Shown piece after piece: positions 21,281 through 30,418 of a stretch of DNA of 64,000 bases. Location: NCBI GenBank assembly GCA_034004685.1, contig JAVEWG010000017.1, forward strand, positions 6,519 to 70,518, in the 5' to 3' direction. Numbering within the stretch: position 1 is the first letter of the stretch; the number at the start of each line of letters is the position of its first letter. The DNA comes from JAEUNX01 sp034004685 (GTDB lineage Bacteria; Pseudomonadota; Gammaproteobacteria; Burkholderiales; Rhodocyclaceae). Position numbers and translations under genes: made by a program. A model generated the notes under the pieces. It was given only the letters and a program-made list of their open reading frames with translations, did no database searches and was not told the DNA's origin.

Positions 21281-23566
21281 TCAATCCCCCTCCCGGGCGG
21301 GAATGAGCACTTCCCGGTTGCCATTGCCCCCCATGGCCGACACCACGCCGGAGCGCTCCATCTGCTCGATGAGCCGGGCCGAGCGGTTGTAGCCGATGCG
21401 CAGATGGCGCTGCACCAGGGAGATGGAAGGCCGCCGGGTCTTGAGGACCACCTCCACCGCCTGGTCATACAGGGGGTCGGCCTCGCCGCTATCCCCGTCT
21501 TCGCCCACGGCGCCCTCGCCCCCCTCGTCGGTGCCGGACAGGATGCCCTCCACGTATTCCGGCGCACCCTGCTGCTTGAGGTAATCCACCACCTGGTGCA
21601 CTTCCTGGTCGGCCACGAAGGCGCCATGAACCCGGATCGGCAGGCCGGTGCCGGGGGCCAGGTAGAGCATGTCCCCCATCCCCAGCAGGGCTTCGGCCCC
21701 CATCTGGTCGAGGATGGTGCGCGAATCGATCTTGCTGGACACCTGGAAGGCGATCCGGGTGGGAATGTTGGCCTTGATGAGGCCGGTGATCACGTCCACG
21801 CTGGGCCGCTGGGTGGCCAGGATCAGATGGATGCCGGCGGCCCGGGCCTTCTGGGCCAGGCGGGCGATAAGCTCCTCCACCTTCTTGCCCACCACCATCA
21901 TCATGTCCGCCAGCTCATCCACCACCACCACGATGTGGGGCAGGGTCTCCAGGGGCTCCGGGTCGTCCGGATTGATGGCGAAGGGATTCTTCAGGGAGGT
22001 GCCCGCCTTCTTGTGATCCGTGACCTGCTTGTTGAAGCCCGCCAGGTTGCGCACCCCCACCGCCGCCATCAGCTTGTAGCGCTTCTCCATCTCCGCCACG
22101 CACCAGTTGAGCGCGTTGGCGGCATGCTTCATGTCGGTGACCACCGGCGCCAGTAGATGGGGGATGCCCTCGTAGATGGAAAGCTCCAGCATCTTGGGGT
22201 CCACCATGATGAGGCGCACCTTGTCCGGCTCGCTCTTATAGAGCAGGGACAGGATCATGGCGTTGATACCCACCGACTTGCCCGAACCGGTGGTGCCCGC
22301 CACCAACAGGTGAGGCATCTTGGCCAGGTCCGCCACCATGGGCAGGCCGCCGATATCCTTGCCCAGGGCCACCGTGAGGGGCGAGGCCATGTCGTGGTAG
22401 GCCTTGGAGCCGAGGATTTCCGACAGGCGCACCGCCTGACGCTTGGCGTTGGGCAGCTCCAGGGCCATGCAGGATTTTCCCGGCACCGTTTCCACCACCC
22501 GTACCGACACCAGGGACAGGGCCCGGGCCAGATCCTTGGCCAGATTCACCACCTGGCTGCCCTTCACCCCGACGGCCGGCTCGATCTCGTAGCGGGTCAC
22601 CACCGGGCCGGGATAGGCCGCCAGCACCCGCACCTCCACGCCGAAGTCGGCCAGCTTGCGTTCGATCAGGCGAGAGGTGAACTCCAGGGATTCCGCCGAG
22701 GGCGGCTCCACGTCATGGCTGGGGGCATCCAGCAGGGCCAGGGGCGGCAGCAGGCCCTCGCCGGCCTCGGCAGCGAAGAGGGCCTGCTGGCGCTCCTTCT
22801 CCACCCGCTCGGACTTGGCCACCTCCACCACCGCCGGCTCGATCCGCACCGGCGCCGGCGGGGCCACCTCCGCCTTGCGGCGCTTGGTTTCCACCACGGC
22901 CTCCCGTTGCTGGGCGATTTCCTTGCCCACCTGGCGATCCCGCCAGGTATGGAAGGCCCCCTCCAGCCCCAGCCACAGGCGCTCCAGGCCATAGCCCACC
23001 CGCTCGGCAGCGGCCAGCCAGGAAATTCCCGAGGCCAGGCTCAAGCCCGAGGCCAGCAAGGCCAGCAACAGCAAGGTGCCCCCGGTGAAGCCCAGATAGC
23101 GGGAAATCAGCAGGCCCAGCTCCATGCCCACCAGCCCCCCCGGCGCCAGGGGCAGCATGGCCGCCGAAGAATGGAAGCGCAGGGCTTCCAGGGTGGCGCT
23201 GGCCACCAGCACCACCAGGAGCCCCGCCGCCGCCACCACCAGGGAACGCCGATCCGCCCGAAAATCCCGGGCAACCCGGTGGAAACCCCAAACCAGGCCA
23301 AAACCACAGAAGATCACCCACCACCAAGCGGAGACCCCGAAGAGATAGAGCAGCAGATCCGCCAGCCAGGCGCCGAAGCGTCCGCCTGGATTGCTCACCG
23401 ACGCCGCCCGGGTGGCATGGGACCAACCGGGATCGGCCTTGTTGTAGCCGGCCAGGATCAGGGCCATGTAGATGGACAGCACCCCAAGCACCAGCCAGCG
23501 GGTTTCCTGGAGAAGGCCGGCGATCTTGTCAGGGAGGGGCTGGGGACGGCTGGAACGGGCGAGCAT
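21281..23566 (-). CDS. ftsK: DNA translocase FtsK
   Basis: Pumps DNA at the division septum and activates dimer resolution. 761 residues. The N-terminus has four to five membrane helices (about 20-190) followed by a short linker, so this is a compact FtsK. The motor has Walker A AGTTGSGKSVG near 425, Walker B IVVVVDELADMMM and ATQRPSVDVITGLIKANIP. The C-terminal gamma winged helix (SISLVQRHLRIGYNRSARLIEQM) reads polarity sequences. First gene of the ftsK-lolA-rarA operon. Confidence 0.97.
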   Translation of the reverse strand: MLARSSRPQPLPDKIAGLLQETRWLVLGVLSIYMALILAGYNKADPGWSHATRAASVSNPGGRFGAWLADLLLYLFGVSAWWWVIFCGFGLVWGFHRVARDFRADRRSLVVAAAGLLVVLVASATLEALRFHSSAAMLPLAPGGLVGMELGLLISRYLGFTGGTLLLLALLASGLSLASGISWLAAAERVGYGLERLWLGLEGAFHTWRDRQVGKEIAQQREAVVETKRRKAEVAPPAPVRIEPAVVEVAKSERVEKERQQALFAAEAGEGLLPPLALLDAPSHDVEPPSAESLEFTSRLIERKLADFGVEVRVLAAYPGPVVTRYEIEPAVGVKGSQVVNLAKDLARALSLVSVRVVETVPGKSCMALELPNAKRQAVRLSEILGSKAYHDMASPLTVALGKDIGGLPMVADLAKMPHLLVAGTTGSGKSVGINAMILSLLYKSEPDKVRLIMVDPKMLELSIYEGIPHLLAPVVTDMKHAANALNWCVAEMEKRYKLMAAVGVRNLAGFNKQVTDHKKAGTSLKNPFAINPDDPEPLETLPHIVVVVDELADMMMVVGKKVEELIARLAQKARAAGIHLILATQRPSVDVITGLIKANIPTRIAFQVSSKIDSRTILDQMGAEALLGMGDMLYLAPGTGLPIRVHGAFVADQEVHQVVDYLKQQGAPEYVEGILSGTDEGGEGAVGEDGDSGEADPLYDQAVEVVLKTRRPSISLVQRHLRIGYNRSARLIEQMERSGVVSAMGGNGNREVLIPAREGD

Positions 23567-23681
23567 CGCGGAGGCCGGAAAGCCGGCGTGATTCTGGAAT
23601 GGTCCCGATTATAGGTCAGCCCGGGCCACTCAGCGGGTAAGCGGGTGTGAGCCGGCGCGGGGGGCCGCGCCGGCGGGCCGG

Positions 23682-24353
23682 TCAAACTTCGCTGAGGCGC
23701 TCCCGCAGGATGATGCCCCGGTCGGTTTCCTCGATGAGGCCCTGCAGGCTCAGATCCTTCATCACCCGGCTGACCATTTCCCGGGAGGCGCCGATCATTT
23801 TGGCGATGTCCTGCTTGGAAATCTTACGGGTGACGACGGCCTCCCCCGCCACGTCCTCCGACATGTCCAGCAGCAAGCGGGCCACCCGGCCATAGACATC
23901 CATCAGGGCCAGGCTTTCGATCTTGCGGTCCGCATTCCTCAGGCGTTCGGCCAGGTTCGTCATGATCTGCCAGGCGATCTCGAAGTTTTCCTCCATCAGG
24001 CGACGAAAGTCCTGCTTGGAAATCTGCACCAGATCCACCGGCACCACCGCCACCACGGTGGCCGAACGGGGCTGTTCGCCGAACATGCCCATCTCGCCAA
24101 AGAGCTCCCCCTGGCCCAGGATGGACAGGATCACCTCCCGGCCATCCTCGTCGCTCACCACCACCTTGAGGCTGCCGGTCAGAATGAAATAGACAAAATC
24201 CGTACGGTCGCCGGCATGCACCACCGCATGCCCCCGGGGAATCCGCCGCATCATGGCGCAGCGGGCGATGGCCACCAGCCGATCATCCGGGAGGCCTTGA
24301 AAAAGGGGGAAAGTCCGAAGGGCAATGGTCGAAACGGCATTGGTCTGGTTCAT
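23682..24353 (-). CDS. Crp/Fnr-family regulator, CRP-like
   Basis: 223 residues. The nucleotide-binding fold contains GQGELFGEMGMFGEQPRSATV, close to the CRP cAMP pocket (GE...RSA). The C-terminal HTH is ISKQDIAKMIGASREMVSRVMKDL, the CRP pattern with R-E-x-x-R recognition. There are no N-terminal FNR cysteines. ATG 24353 is the natural start (MNQTNAVST); the frame extends further but the extra residues are not family-like. Standing alone, divergent from trxB. A cAMP-dependent global role is likely, but the ligand cannot be read from sequence. Confidence 0.88.
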   Translation of the reverse strand: MNQTNAVSTIALRTFPLFQGLPDDRLVAIARCAMMRRIPRGHAVVHAGDRTDFVYFILTGSLKVVVSDEDGREVILSILGQGELFGEMGMFGEQPRSATVVAVVPVDLVQISKQDFRRLMEENFEIAWQIMTNLAERLRNADRKIESLALMDVYGRVARLLLDMSEDVAGEAVVTRKISKQDIAKMIGASREMVSRVMKDLSLQGLIEETDRGIILRERLSEV

Positions 24354-24580
24354 GAGGTCTCCCGAATCCGCATTCTTGGCTATTCTTTGGCGCGCGCCCT
24401 TGTCAAGGGCAATTCGCCACAGTATAGGCAAAATCCCGTCAGGGAACCCATCTCTTCCATGGCATGCAAGCCGCCTTTGCCACCCATGCCATAGGCTTGG
24501 CTAATGATGGCCATAAGGGAAGGCGCCAGACCCCTCCGCTATAATCCCGCCATCGTCCACAACCCCTTGACGACCCCACC

Positions 24581-25540
24581 ATGACCACCCGTCACGCACG
24601 CCTCCTCATCCTGGGCTCCGGCCCCGCCGGCTATACCGCCGCCGTCTATGCCGCCCGCGCCAATCTCAAACCAGTGCTGATCACCGGCATGGCCCAGGGC
24701 GGCCAGCTCATGACCACCACCGACGTGGACAACTGGCCGGCGGACGCCGATGGAGTCATGGGCCCGGAGCTCATGGCCCGCTTCGAAAAGCACGCCGCCC
24801 GCTTCAATACCGAGATGGTCTTTGACCACATCCACACCACCCATCTGACGGAAAAACCGATCCGGCTGGTGGGAGATGCCGGCGAATACACCTGCGACGC
24901 CCTGATCATCGCCACTGGCGCCACCGCCAAGTACCTGGGTCTGCCCTCCGAGGAGGCCTTTGCCGGCCGGGGGGTGTCCGCCTGCGCCACCTGCGATGGT
25001 TTTTTCTACCGCAACCAAGAAGTGGCAGTGATCGGTGGCGGCAATACCGCCGTGGAAGAGGCCCTCTATCTGGCCAATATCGCCAGCAAGGTCACCCTGG
25101 TGCACCGCCGGGAAAAGTTCAAGGCCGAGAAGATCCTGATCGACAAGCTCCATGAAAAGGTGGACGCCGGCAAGATTGTGCTGGAACTGGATTCCAACCT
25201 GGACGAGGTTCTGGGCGACCAGACCGGGGTCACCGGCATGCGGGTCAAGAACGTGAAGACCGGCGCCACCCGGGACATCGAACTGAAGGGCGTGTTCATC
25301 GCCATTGGCCACAAGCCCAACACCGACATTTTCGAAGGGCAGCTGGAGATGGAGGGCGGCTACATCGTCACCCAGGGAGGACGCACCGGCAACGCCACCG
25401 CCACCAGCATTGCGGGAGTCTTCGCCGCCGGCGACGTGCAGGACCACATCTACCGCCAGGCCGTCACCAGCGCCGGCACCGGTTGCATGGCTGCCCTGGA
25501 CGCCGAGCGTTACCTGGACAGCCTGGGCCTGGCTGGCTAA
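24581..25540 (+). CDS. trxB: Thioredoxin reductase
   Basis: Cytosolic NADPH-dependent flavoenzyme that reduces thioredoxin. 319 residues. FAD motif GSGPAGYTAAVYAARA at the N-terminus; redox-active CATC near residue 135 (CATCDGFFYRNQEVAV); NADPH motif GGGNTAVEEALYL; C-terminal FAD motif GVFAAGDVQDHIYRQAVTSAGTG. A TATAAT at 24540-24545 is probably its -10. Single gene between the Crp-type regulator and the Smr protein. Confidence 0.97.
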   Translation: MTTRHARLLILGSGPAGYTAAVYAARANLKPVLITGMAQGGQLMTTTDVDNWPADADGVMGPELMARFEKHAARFNTEMVFDHIHTTHLTEKPIRLVGDAGEYTCDALIIATGATAKYLGLPSEEAFAGRGVSACATCDGFFYRNQEVAVIGGGNTAVEEALYLANIASKVTLVHRREKFKAEKILIDKLHEKVDAGKIVLELDSNLDEVLGDQTGVTGMRVKNVKTGATRDIELKGVFIAIGHKPNTDIFEGQLEMEGGYIVTQGGRTGNATATSIAGVFAAGDVQDHIYRQAVTSAGTGCMAALDAERYLDSLGLAG

Positions 25541-25659
25541 GGGCCTTCTGGAAACCCCGGCCTGAACGCCGCGATACTCAGCGCCCCCTTCGGCTACGCT
25601 GAGCCGCAGCCCCGGGTTCCGCCACCAGGCCCTTTCCAGACACCCAAGTCTCCCGGGAC

Positions 25660-26667
25660 GTGAGCCAGCCCCGCCGCCCCAAGACCCCCTCGGGCAAGCC
25701 AGCGCCCGAGCCCAAGTCACGCCCCCTGGCCGGCCTGGACAAGCTGCGCAGCCAGCTCCGCGCCAGGCCGCCCGCGCCCCCTGCCAAACCAGCCCAGGCA
25801 GCCACCGCAGAGCCCCTCGCCCCCACCGAGGACTTGGCGGCCCTGTTACGAACCAGCCTGGGCCTCGTTCAGCCCATGCCCGCCGACGGCCGGGCCGAGG
25901 TAGAGCGCCCCAAACCTCCACCCCGGCCCCGCCCCAAGCCCCCTCAGGAAGTCGAGCCCGATCTCCGGGAGAACGGCGCTGCTCGCCGCCGCCCCCAGGA
26001 TCCCTTCGCGGCGGCCATGGCGGATGTCACCCCCCTCAAGGACAGTGGCCGGGTGGATCTCAGCGGCCCCGGCGCCCCAGGCAGCCACCAAGACCCCGAG
26101 CCCGCGCCCCCCCTGCCGGATCTCCACGACCCCATTCAGCTGTTCCGCCACGCGACCCAAGGCACCACCCCCCTGCCCGACCAGGGCCGGCTCCATCTGG
26201 AGCGCCCTGGCCCCGCGCCCCGGCCTGTGAAACGGGTCGAGGACGAGGAGTCGGTACTCAAGGAAGCCCTGTCTACGCCCCTGAGCTTCGAAGATCGTCT
26301 GGATAGCGGCGAGGAGGCCGCCTTCCTGCGCGTTGGCCTGCCTCGCCGGATCCTCACCGATTTACGACGGGGCCGCTGGGTGGTCCAGGGGGAGCTGGAT
26401 CTCCACGGCCTAACCCGGGACGAAGCCCGCGCCACCCTGGCGGCCTTCCTGGCCAGCAGCCTGAGCCGGGGCCTGCGTTGCCTGCGGATCATCCATGGCA
26501 AGGGCCTGGGCTCCCCGGGAGGCGTTGGGCTGCTCAAGCAGCTCTCCCAGGGCTGGCTAGCCCAGCGGGACGAGATTCTCGCCTTCTGCCAGGCCCGCCC
26601 CCATGACGGCGGCAGCGGCGCCCTGCTGGTGCTGCTGCGGGCCGGGGGCGGCAACCGGCCATCCTGA
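25660..26667 (+). CDS. Smr-domain protein
   Basis: 335 residues. The first 220 are Pro/Arg/Lys-rich and probably disordered. The C-terminal Smr domain (about 235-330) has the LDLHG motif (GELDLHGLTRDEARATL) and HGKG (IIHGKGLGSPGG), the DNA/RNA nuclease fold of MutS2 tails. Stand-alone Smr proteins are putative nucleases in mRNA quality control or DNA repair. The unusually long Pro-rich N-terminus is lineage-typical. GTG 25660 is used as start; a later internal start is possible. A bidirectional terminator follows. Confidence 0.85.
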   Translation: MSQPRRPKTPSGKPAPEPKSRPLAGLDKLRSQLRARPPAPPAKPAQAATAEPLAPTEDLAALLRTSLGLVQPMPADGRAEVERPKPPPRPRPKPPQEVEPDLRENGAARRRPQDPFAAAMADVTPLKDSGRVDLSGPGAPGSHQDPEPAPPLPDLHDPIQLFRHATQGTTPLPDQGRLHLERPGPAPRPVKRVEDEESVLKEALSTPLSFEDRLDSGEEAAFLRVGLPRRILTDLRRGRWVVQGELDLHGLTRDEARATLAAFLASSLSRGLRCLRIIHGKGLGSPGGVGLLKQLSQGWLAQRDEILAFCQARPHDGGSGALLVLLRAGGGNRPS

Positions 26668-26682
26668 AGGCCCATCAACAAA

Positions 26683-26706
26683 AAAGGCCCGGCAAGCCGG
26701 GCCTTT
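26683..26706. terminator. Bidirectional terminator, smr/glnB
   Basis: AAAGGCCCGGC-AA-GCCGGGCCTTT between convergent genes, with an A-run on the left and T's on the right, so it can work on both strands. Confidence 0.85.
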
Positions 26707-26728
26707 CGCATGTTCACCGAGGGCTGCG

Positions 26729-27067
26729 TCAGATCGCGCTTTCGTCCGTTTCGCCGGTGCGGATCCGCACCACCTGCTCCACCGGCATGACGAAAATCTT
26801 GCCGTCGCCGATCTTGCCTGTGCGGGCGGCCTTGATGACGGCCTCGATGGCCTGGTCCACCATGCTGTCCCCCACCACCACCTCCACCTTGATCTTGGGG
26901 AGGAAGTCCACCACGTACTCGGCGCCCCGGTACAACTCGGTGTGGCCCTTCTGACGCCCGAAACCCTTCACCTCGGAAACGGTCAGGCCGGTGATGCCCA
27001 CTTCCGACAGGGCTTCCCGTACCTCGTCGAGCTTGAAGGGCTTGATGACGGCTTCGATCTTCTTCAT
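26729..27067 (-). CDS. glnB: Nitrogen regulatory protein PII
   Basis: 112-residue trimeric sensor of 2-oxoglutarate and energy charge. The T-loop is GRQKGHTELYRGAEYVVDFLPK, with Tyr51 as the uridylylation site; the B-loop is ARTGKIGDGKIFV; it ends RIRTGETDESAI. MKKIEAVIKPFKLDEVREALSEVGITG matches GlnB better than GlnK, and linkage to nadE rather than amtB supports this. It lies 47 bp downstream of nadE on the same strand, so probably an operon. Confidence 0.95.
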   Translation of the reverse strand: MKKIEAVIKPFKLDEVREALSEVGITGLTVSEVKGFGRQKGHTELYRGAEYVVDFLPKIKVEVVVGDSMVDQAIEAVIKAARTGKIGDGKIFVMPVEQVVRIRTGETDESAI

Positions 27068-27114
27068 GCAAATCTCCTAGGGGTGGCGGCCCCAGCCCCG
27101 GGGGCTGGACCGTT

Positions 27115-28737
27115 TCAGTATTCGTCCCGGTAGCGGGATGTTATCGGATAACGCCAGTCCTTGCCGAATCCCCGCTGGGTAACCCGGATACCCACCGGAG
27201 CCTGGCGGCGCTTGTATTCATTGCGCTTCAACATCCCCACGGCGCGCCGCACATCCACCTCGGAATAGCCCTGGGCAATGATCTGGCGGGGGGATTCGTC
27301 CCGCTCCATGTAGGCCTCGATGATGGCGTCCAGCACCTCATAAGGGGGCAGGGAATCCTGGTCCTTCTGATCGGGCTTGAGCTCGGCGGAAGGCGGCCGC
27401 TCGATGATGTTGCGGGGGATCACCTCGCCGCCGGGCTGGGCGTTGCGCCAGAGGGAGAGGCGATACACGAAGGTCTTGTAGATGTCCTTCAACACCGCGA
27501 AGCCGCCGGCCATGTCGCCGTAGAGGGTGGCGTAGCCAGTGGCCATCTCGCTCTTGTTGCCGGTGGTGAGCACCAGGGAGCCGGTCTTGTTGGACAAGGC
27601 CATCAGGATCAGGCCCCGGATGCGGGACTGGATGTTTTCCTCGGTGGTATCCGCCGGCAGGCCAGCAAACTGGCCGGCCAGCAGGGAAGCAAAGGTCTCC
27701 ATGGCGGTAGCGATGGGAATCTCGTCGTAGCGGACGCCCAAGCGGCGGACCATCTCGCGGGAGTCGTCCAGGCTCATCTGGGCGGTATAGGGAGAGGCCA
27801 TCATCACTGCCCGTACCCGCTCGGGGCCCAGGGCATCCACCGCCACCGCCAGGGTCAAGGCCGAGTCGATGCCGCCAGACAAGCCGATGATGGCGCCGGG
27901 AAAGCCGTTCTTGCCCAGGTAATCCCGCACCCCCACCCGCATGGCCTCATACACCTCGGCCTCGGGGGACAGGCTCGGCGTGATAGCGCCGCCGCGCCAG
28001 CGCCCGCCAGCGAATTCCAGCACATCCAGGCGGGCCAGGAAGGAAGGCGCCTGGTAGGCCAGGGAGCCATCCCGCTCCAGGGCGAAGGAGGCGCCGTCGA
28101 ACACCAGTTCGTCCTGCCCCCCCACCATGTTGATGTAGAGCACCGGCATGCCGGTCTCAGCCACCCGGGAGCGCAGCACTTCCCAGCGGCGAGCCTGCTT
28201 GTTCATGTGGAAGGGAGAGGCATTCAGGGCCAGCAGCACCTCGGCCCCGGCCGCCCGGGCTGCCTCGGCGGGACCGGGTTGCCACAGGTCCTCGCAGATA
28301 TTGAGGCCCACCCGCAGCCCATTTAGCTCGAACACGCAGGGCGCCCGGCCTTCCTGGAAGTAGCGCTCCTCATCGAAGACCTCGTAGTTGGGCAGGCGCT
28401 GCTTGTGATATCGGGCGATCACCTGGCCATCCCGCAGCACCAGGGCGGCGTTGTAGCGCGCCCCCGCCATCTCTTCGGGGCAACCCAGCACCAGGGTGAT
28501 GCCCTGGGTCTCGGCCCCCAGGGCATCCACGGCGGCGGCGCAGGCCCGGTAGAAATCGGGCCTCAGCAAGAGGTCTTCCGGCGGATAACCGCACAGGGCC
28601 AATTCAGGGGTCACGAGGAGTTGGGCACCGGCGGCGCGGGCGCCCGCCAAGGCCTCCCGGATCAGGGCGACATTGCCCTCCAGGTCACCCACCACCGCAT
28701 TGATCTGGGCAACCGCGACTTTGATAGCTTTTTCCAT
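27115..28737 (-). CDS. nadE: NAD+ synthetase, glutamine-hydrolysing
   Basis: Last step of NAD synthesis (deamido-NAD to NAD+) using glutamine. 540 residues: an N-terminal nitrilase-type glutaminase with Glu (TPELALCGYPPEDLL), Lys (RYHKQRLPNYEVFDE) and Cys near 146 (LNICEDLWQPG), and a C-terminal synthetase with the PP-loop SGGIDSAL near 284 and ATGYATLYGDMAGGFAVLKD. The final residues are the conserved NEYKRRQAPVGIRVTQRGFGKDWR region. Upstream of glnB, as in related betaproteobacteria. Confidence 0.97.
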   Translation of the reverse strand: MEKAIKVAVAQINAVVGDLEGNVALIREALAGARAAGAQLLVTPELALCGYPPEDLLLRPDFYRACAAAVDALGAETQGITLVLGCPEEMAGARYNAALVLRDGQVIARYHKQRLPNYEVFDEERYFQEGRAPCVFELNGLRVGLNICEDLWQPGPAEAARAAGAEVLLALNASPFHMNKQARRWEVLRSRVAETGMPVLYINMVGGQDELVFDGASFALERDGSLAYQAPSFLARLDVLEFAGGRWRGGAITPSLSPEAEVYEAMRVGVRDYLGKNGFPGAIIGLSGGIDSALTLAVAVDALGPERVRAVMMASPYTAQMSLDDSREMVRRLGVRYDEIPIATAMETFASLLAGQFAGLPADTTEENIQSRIRGLILMALSNKTGSLVLTTGNKSEMATGYATLYGDMAGGFAVLKDIYKTFVYRLSLWRNAQPGGEVIPRNIIERPPSAELKPDQKDQDSLPPYEVLDAIIEAYMERDESPRQIIAQGYSEVDVRRAVGMLKRNEYKRRQAPVGIRVTQRGFGKDWRYPITSRYRDEY

Positions 28738-28770
28738 AGGGCCGTAACTATACCTCCAGCCAGCCCGGGA

Positions 28771-28816
28771 CTATCCACATCCACCGTTGAGAAAGCTGTG
28801 GACAACCCGTGGACAA
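28771..28816. promoter_or_regulatory. Cluster of DnaA-box-like words
   Basis: CTATCCACA (28771-28779), and TTGTCCACA and TTGTCCACG on the minus strand (28797-28805, 28808-28816). Each differs from TTATCCACA by one or two bases. It lies in the divergent promoter region of nadE. It could be a DnaA-regulated site or chance. Confidence 0.3.
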
Positions 28817-28896
28817 GGCACCCATTGCCTTGAAGCGCTTTACTTCCATCGCGCTGCACCATAATTTGGCATCTGGCTCCAACCCGGCCCCAGCCC

Positions 28897-30021
28897 ATGC
28901 CCGACCAGCCTTTCCGCACCCATTTTTCCCTGCGTGAGATCCCAGCGGCAACGTGGGACGCCCTGACCGATGGCCACCCGGCCCTGGCCCATGCCTACCT
29001 GGCCACCCTGGAAGACACCGGCTGCGTGGGTCCGGGGACGGGCTGGACGCCCCGCCACGCCACCCTGTGGCAAGACCACCGCCTGGTGGCGGCCCTGCCC
29101 CTCTATGAGAAAGCCCACTCCTACGGGGAATATGTGTTCGACTGGGCCTGGGCCGAAGCCTATGCCCGCCACGGGCTGGCCTACTACCCCAAGTGGCTGG
29201 CGGCGATCCCGTTTTCCCCCCTGCCCGGCCCGCGCCTGCTGGCCCGGGACCAGGCCGCGCGGGACAAGCTGCTGCGGGCAGTCCTGCACGCCGCCCGGGA
29301 GGCGCGGGTATCGTCCCTCCACATCCTCTTCCCGCCGGAGGACCAGGCCTCCCCCATGGCCGAGGCTGGCATGCTGTTGCGCCAGGGGATCCAGTTCCAC
29401 TGGCACAACGCCGGCTACCGGGATTTCGACGATTTCCTTTCCCGGCTCAACCACGACAAGCGCAAAAAAATCCGCCAGGAGCGCCGCCGTGCCCAAGCGG
29501 GCCTGACCTTCACCTGGCTGGATGGGCGGGAGGCTTCGGCGCAAGACTGGCGCTTCTTCCACCACTGCTACGCCCTCACCTACGCCGCCCACCGCTCCAC
29601 CCCCTACCTGAGTCCGGCCTTCTTCCAGGGCCTGGCCCGAGCCATGCCAGAATCGGTGCGCCTGCTGCGGGTAGACCGGGGCGACCGGCCCCTGGCCGCG
29701 GCCTTCTTCCTCCAGGGACCGGAAGCGCTCTACGGCCGCTACTGGGGCGCCACCGAGTTCGTGCCCCGTCTGCATTTTGAAGTGTGCTATTACGCCGCCA
29801 TCGAATACGCCATCGCCCAGGGCCTGGCCCGCCTGGAAGGGGGCGCCCAGGGGGAGCACAAGCTGGCCCGGGGGCTCACCCCGGTGCGCACCTGGTCGGC
29901 CCACTGGCTGCGGGAACCGGCCTTTGCCGATGCGGTGGCCCGCTACCTGGAACGGGAGACCGAAGGCGTGGAGGCCTGGTTGGGGGAGCTTGAGCAGCGC
30001 AGTCCCTTCCGCCAGGCTTGA
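28897..30021 (+). CDS. FemAB-like/GNAT-fold protein (PF04339 type)
   Basis: 374 residues. It resembles the peptidogalycan-biosynthesis (FemAB-like) family: LYEKAHSYGEYVFDWAWAEAY, YYPKWLAAIPFSPLPGPRLL, a middle FLSRLNHDKRKKIRQERRRA, and PLAAAFFLQGPEALYGRYWG then FEVCYYAAIEYAIAQGLARLEGGAQGEHKLARG. The double GNAT fold is predicted to transfer an acyl or aminoacyl group; the substrate is unknown. It is widespread in Proteobacteria as a single gene, and is divergent from nadE here. Confidence 0.85.
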   Translation: MPDQPFRTHFSLREIPAATWDALTDGHPALAHAYLATLEDTGCVGPGTGWTPRHATLWQDHRLVAALPLYEKAHSYGEYVFDWAWAEAYARHGLAYYPKWLAAIPFSPLPGPRLLARDQAARDKLLRAVLHAAREARVSSLHILFPPEDQASPMAEAGMLLRQGIQFHWHNAGYRDFDDFLSRLNHDKRKKIRQERRRAQAGLTFTWLDGREASAQDWRFFHHCYALTYAAHRSTPYLSPAFFQGLARAMPESVRLLRVDRGDRPLAAAFFLQGPEALYGRYWGATEFVPRLHFEVCYYAAIEYAIAQGLARLEGGAQGEHKLARGLTPVRTWSAHWLREPAFADAVARYLERETEGVEAWLGELEQRSPFRQA

Positions 30022-30418
30022 ACCTAAAAACCTCTCCGCGGAGACACAGCGGCGCAGAGCAAGACGAGAAATCCATCGCCTGCCCCGAATTACGTGCTCA
30101 CCTTCAGGGTTACGGCCATAGTTTGCGCGACGAGACCACGGTTTTTCTGTGTTCTCCATGCCGCCGTGGTTCAACAGCGTTTTCCAGGTTGAATCAGCCC
30201 GGAGCGGCCGCCCAGCACCCCTCGCCAAAATGCCGGGATCCTGCCACCCCCCGCAAGACGAGCGCCAGAGGCCGATCGAACAGTGGTAACCTCATTTCGT
30301 TACAACCCAACGGAGCGTCAGCTGAAGTCGTCATATCCGTGGACATGAGAAGCCTGCCCGCACCAGGAGGCCCACCGTCCGTCAGTATGTATTCACGCAG
30401 AAACGAGGAGGTTGAAAC
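30022..30418. other. Intergenic region with degenerate repeat-like text
   Basis: 397 bp without a convincing gene. It contains CTCTCCGCGGAGACACAG (30033 on) and CCACGGTTTTTCTGTGTTCTCC (about 30138-30160), which recall the CTCCGCG/CCGTGTTCTC interspersed repeats seen in many bacterial chromosomes. The last 100 bp should hold the hppA promoter; the hppA ribosome site is GAGGAGG at about 30404-30410. Confidence 0.4.

Noticed and set aside
30022..30418. Possible protein gene upstream of hppA
   Set aside because: The frames there have no good start or family resemblance, and the text looks like degenerate interspersed repeat DNA.
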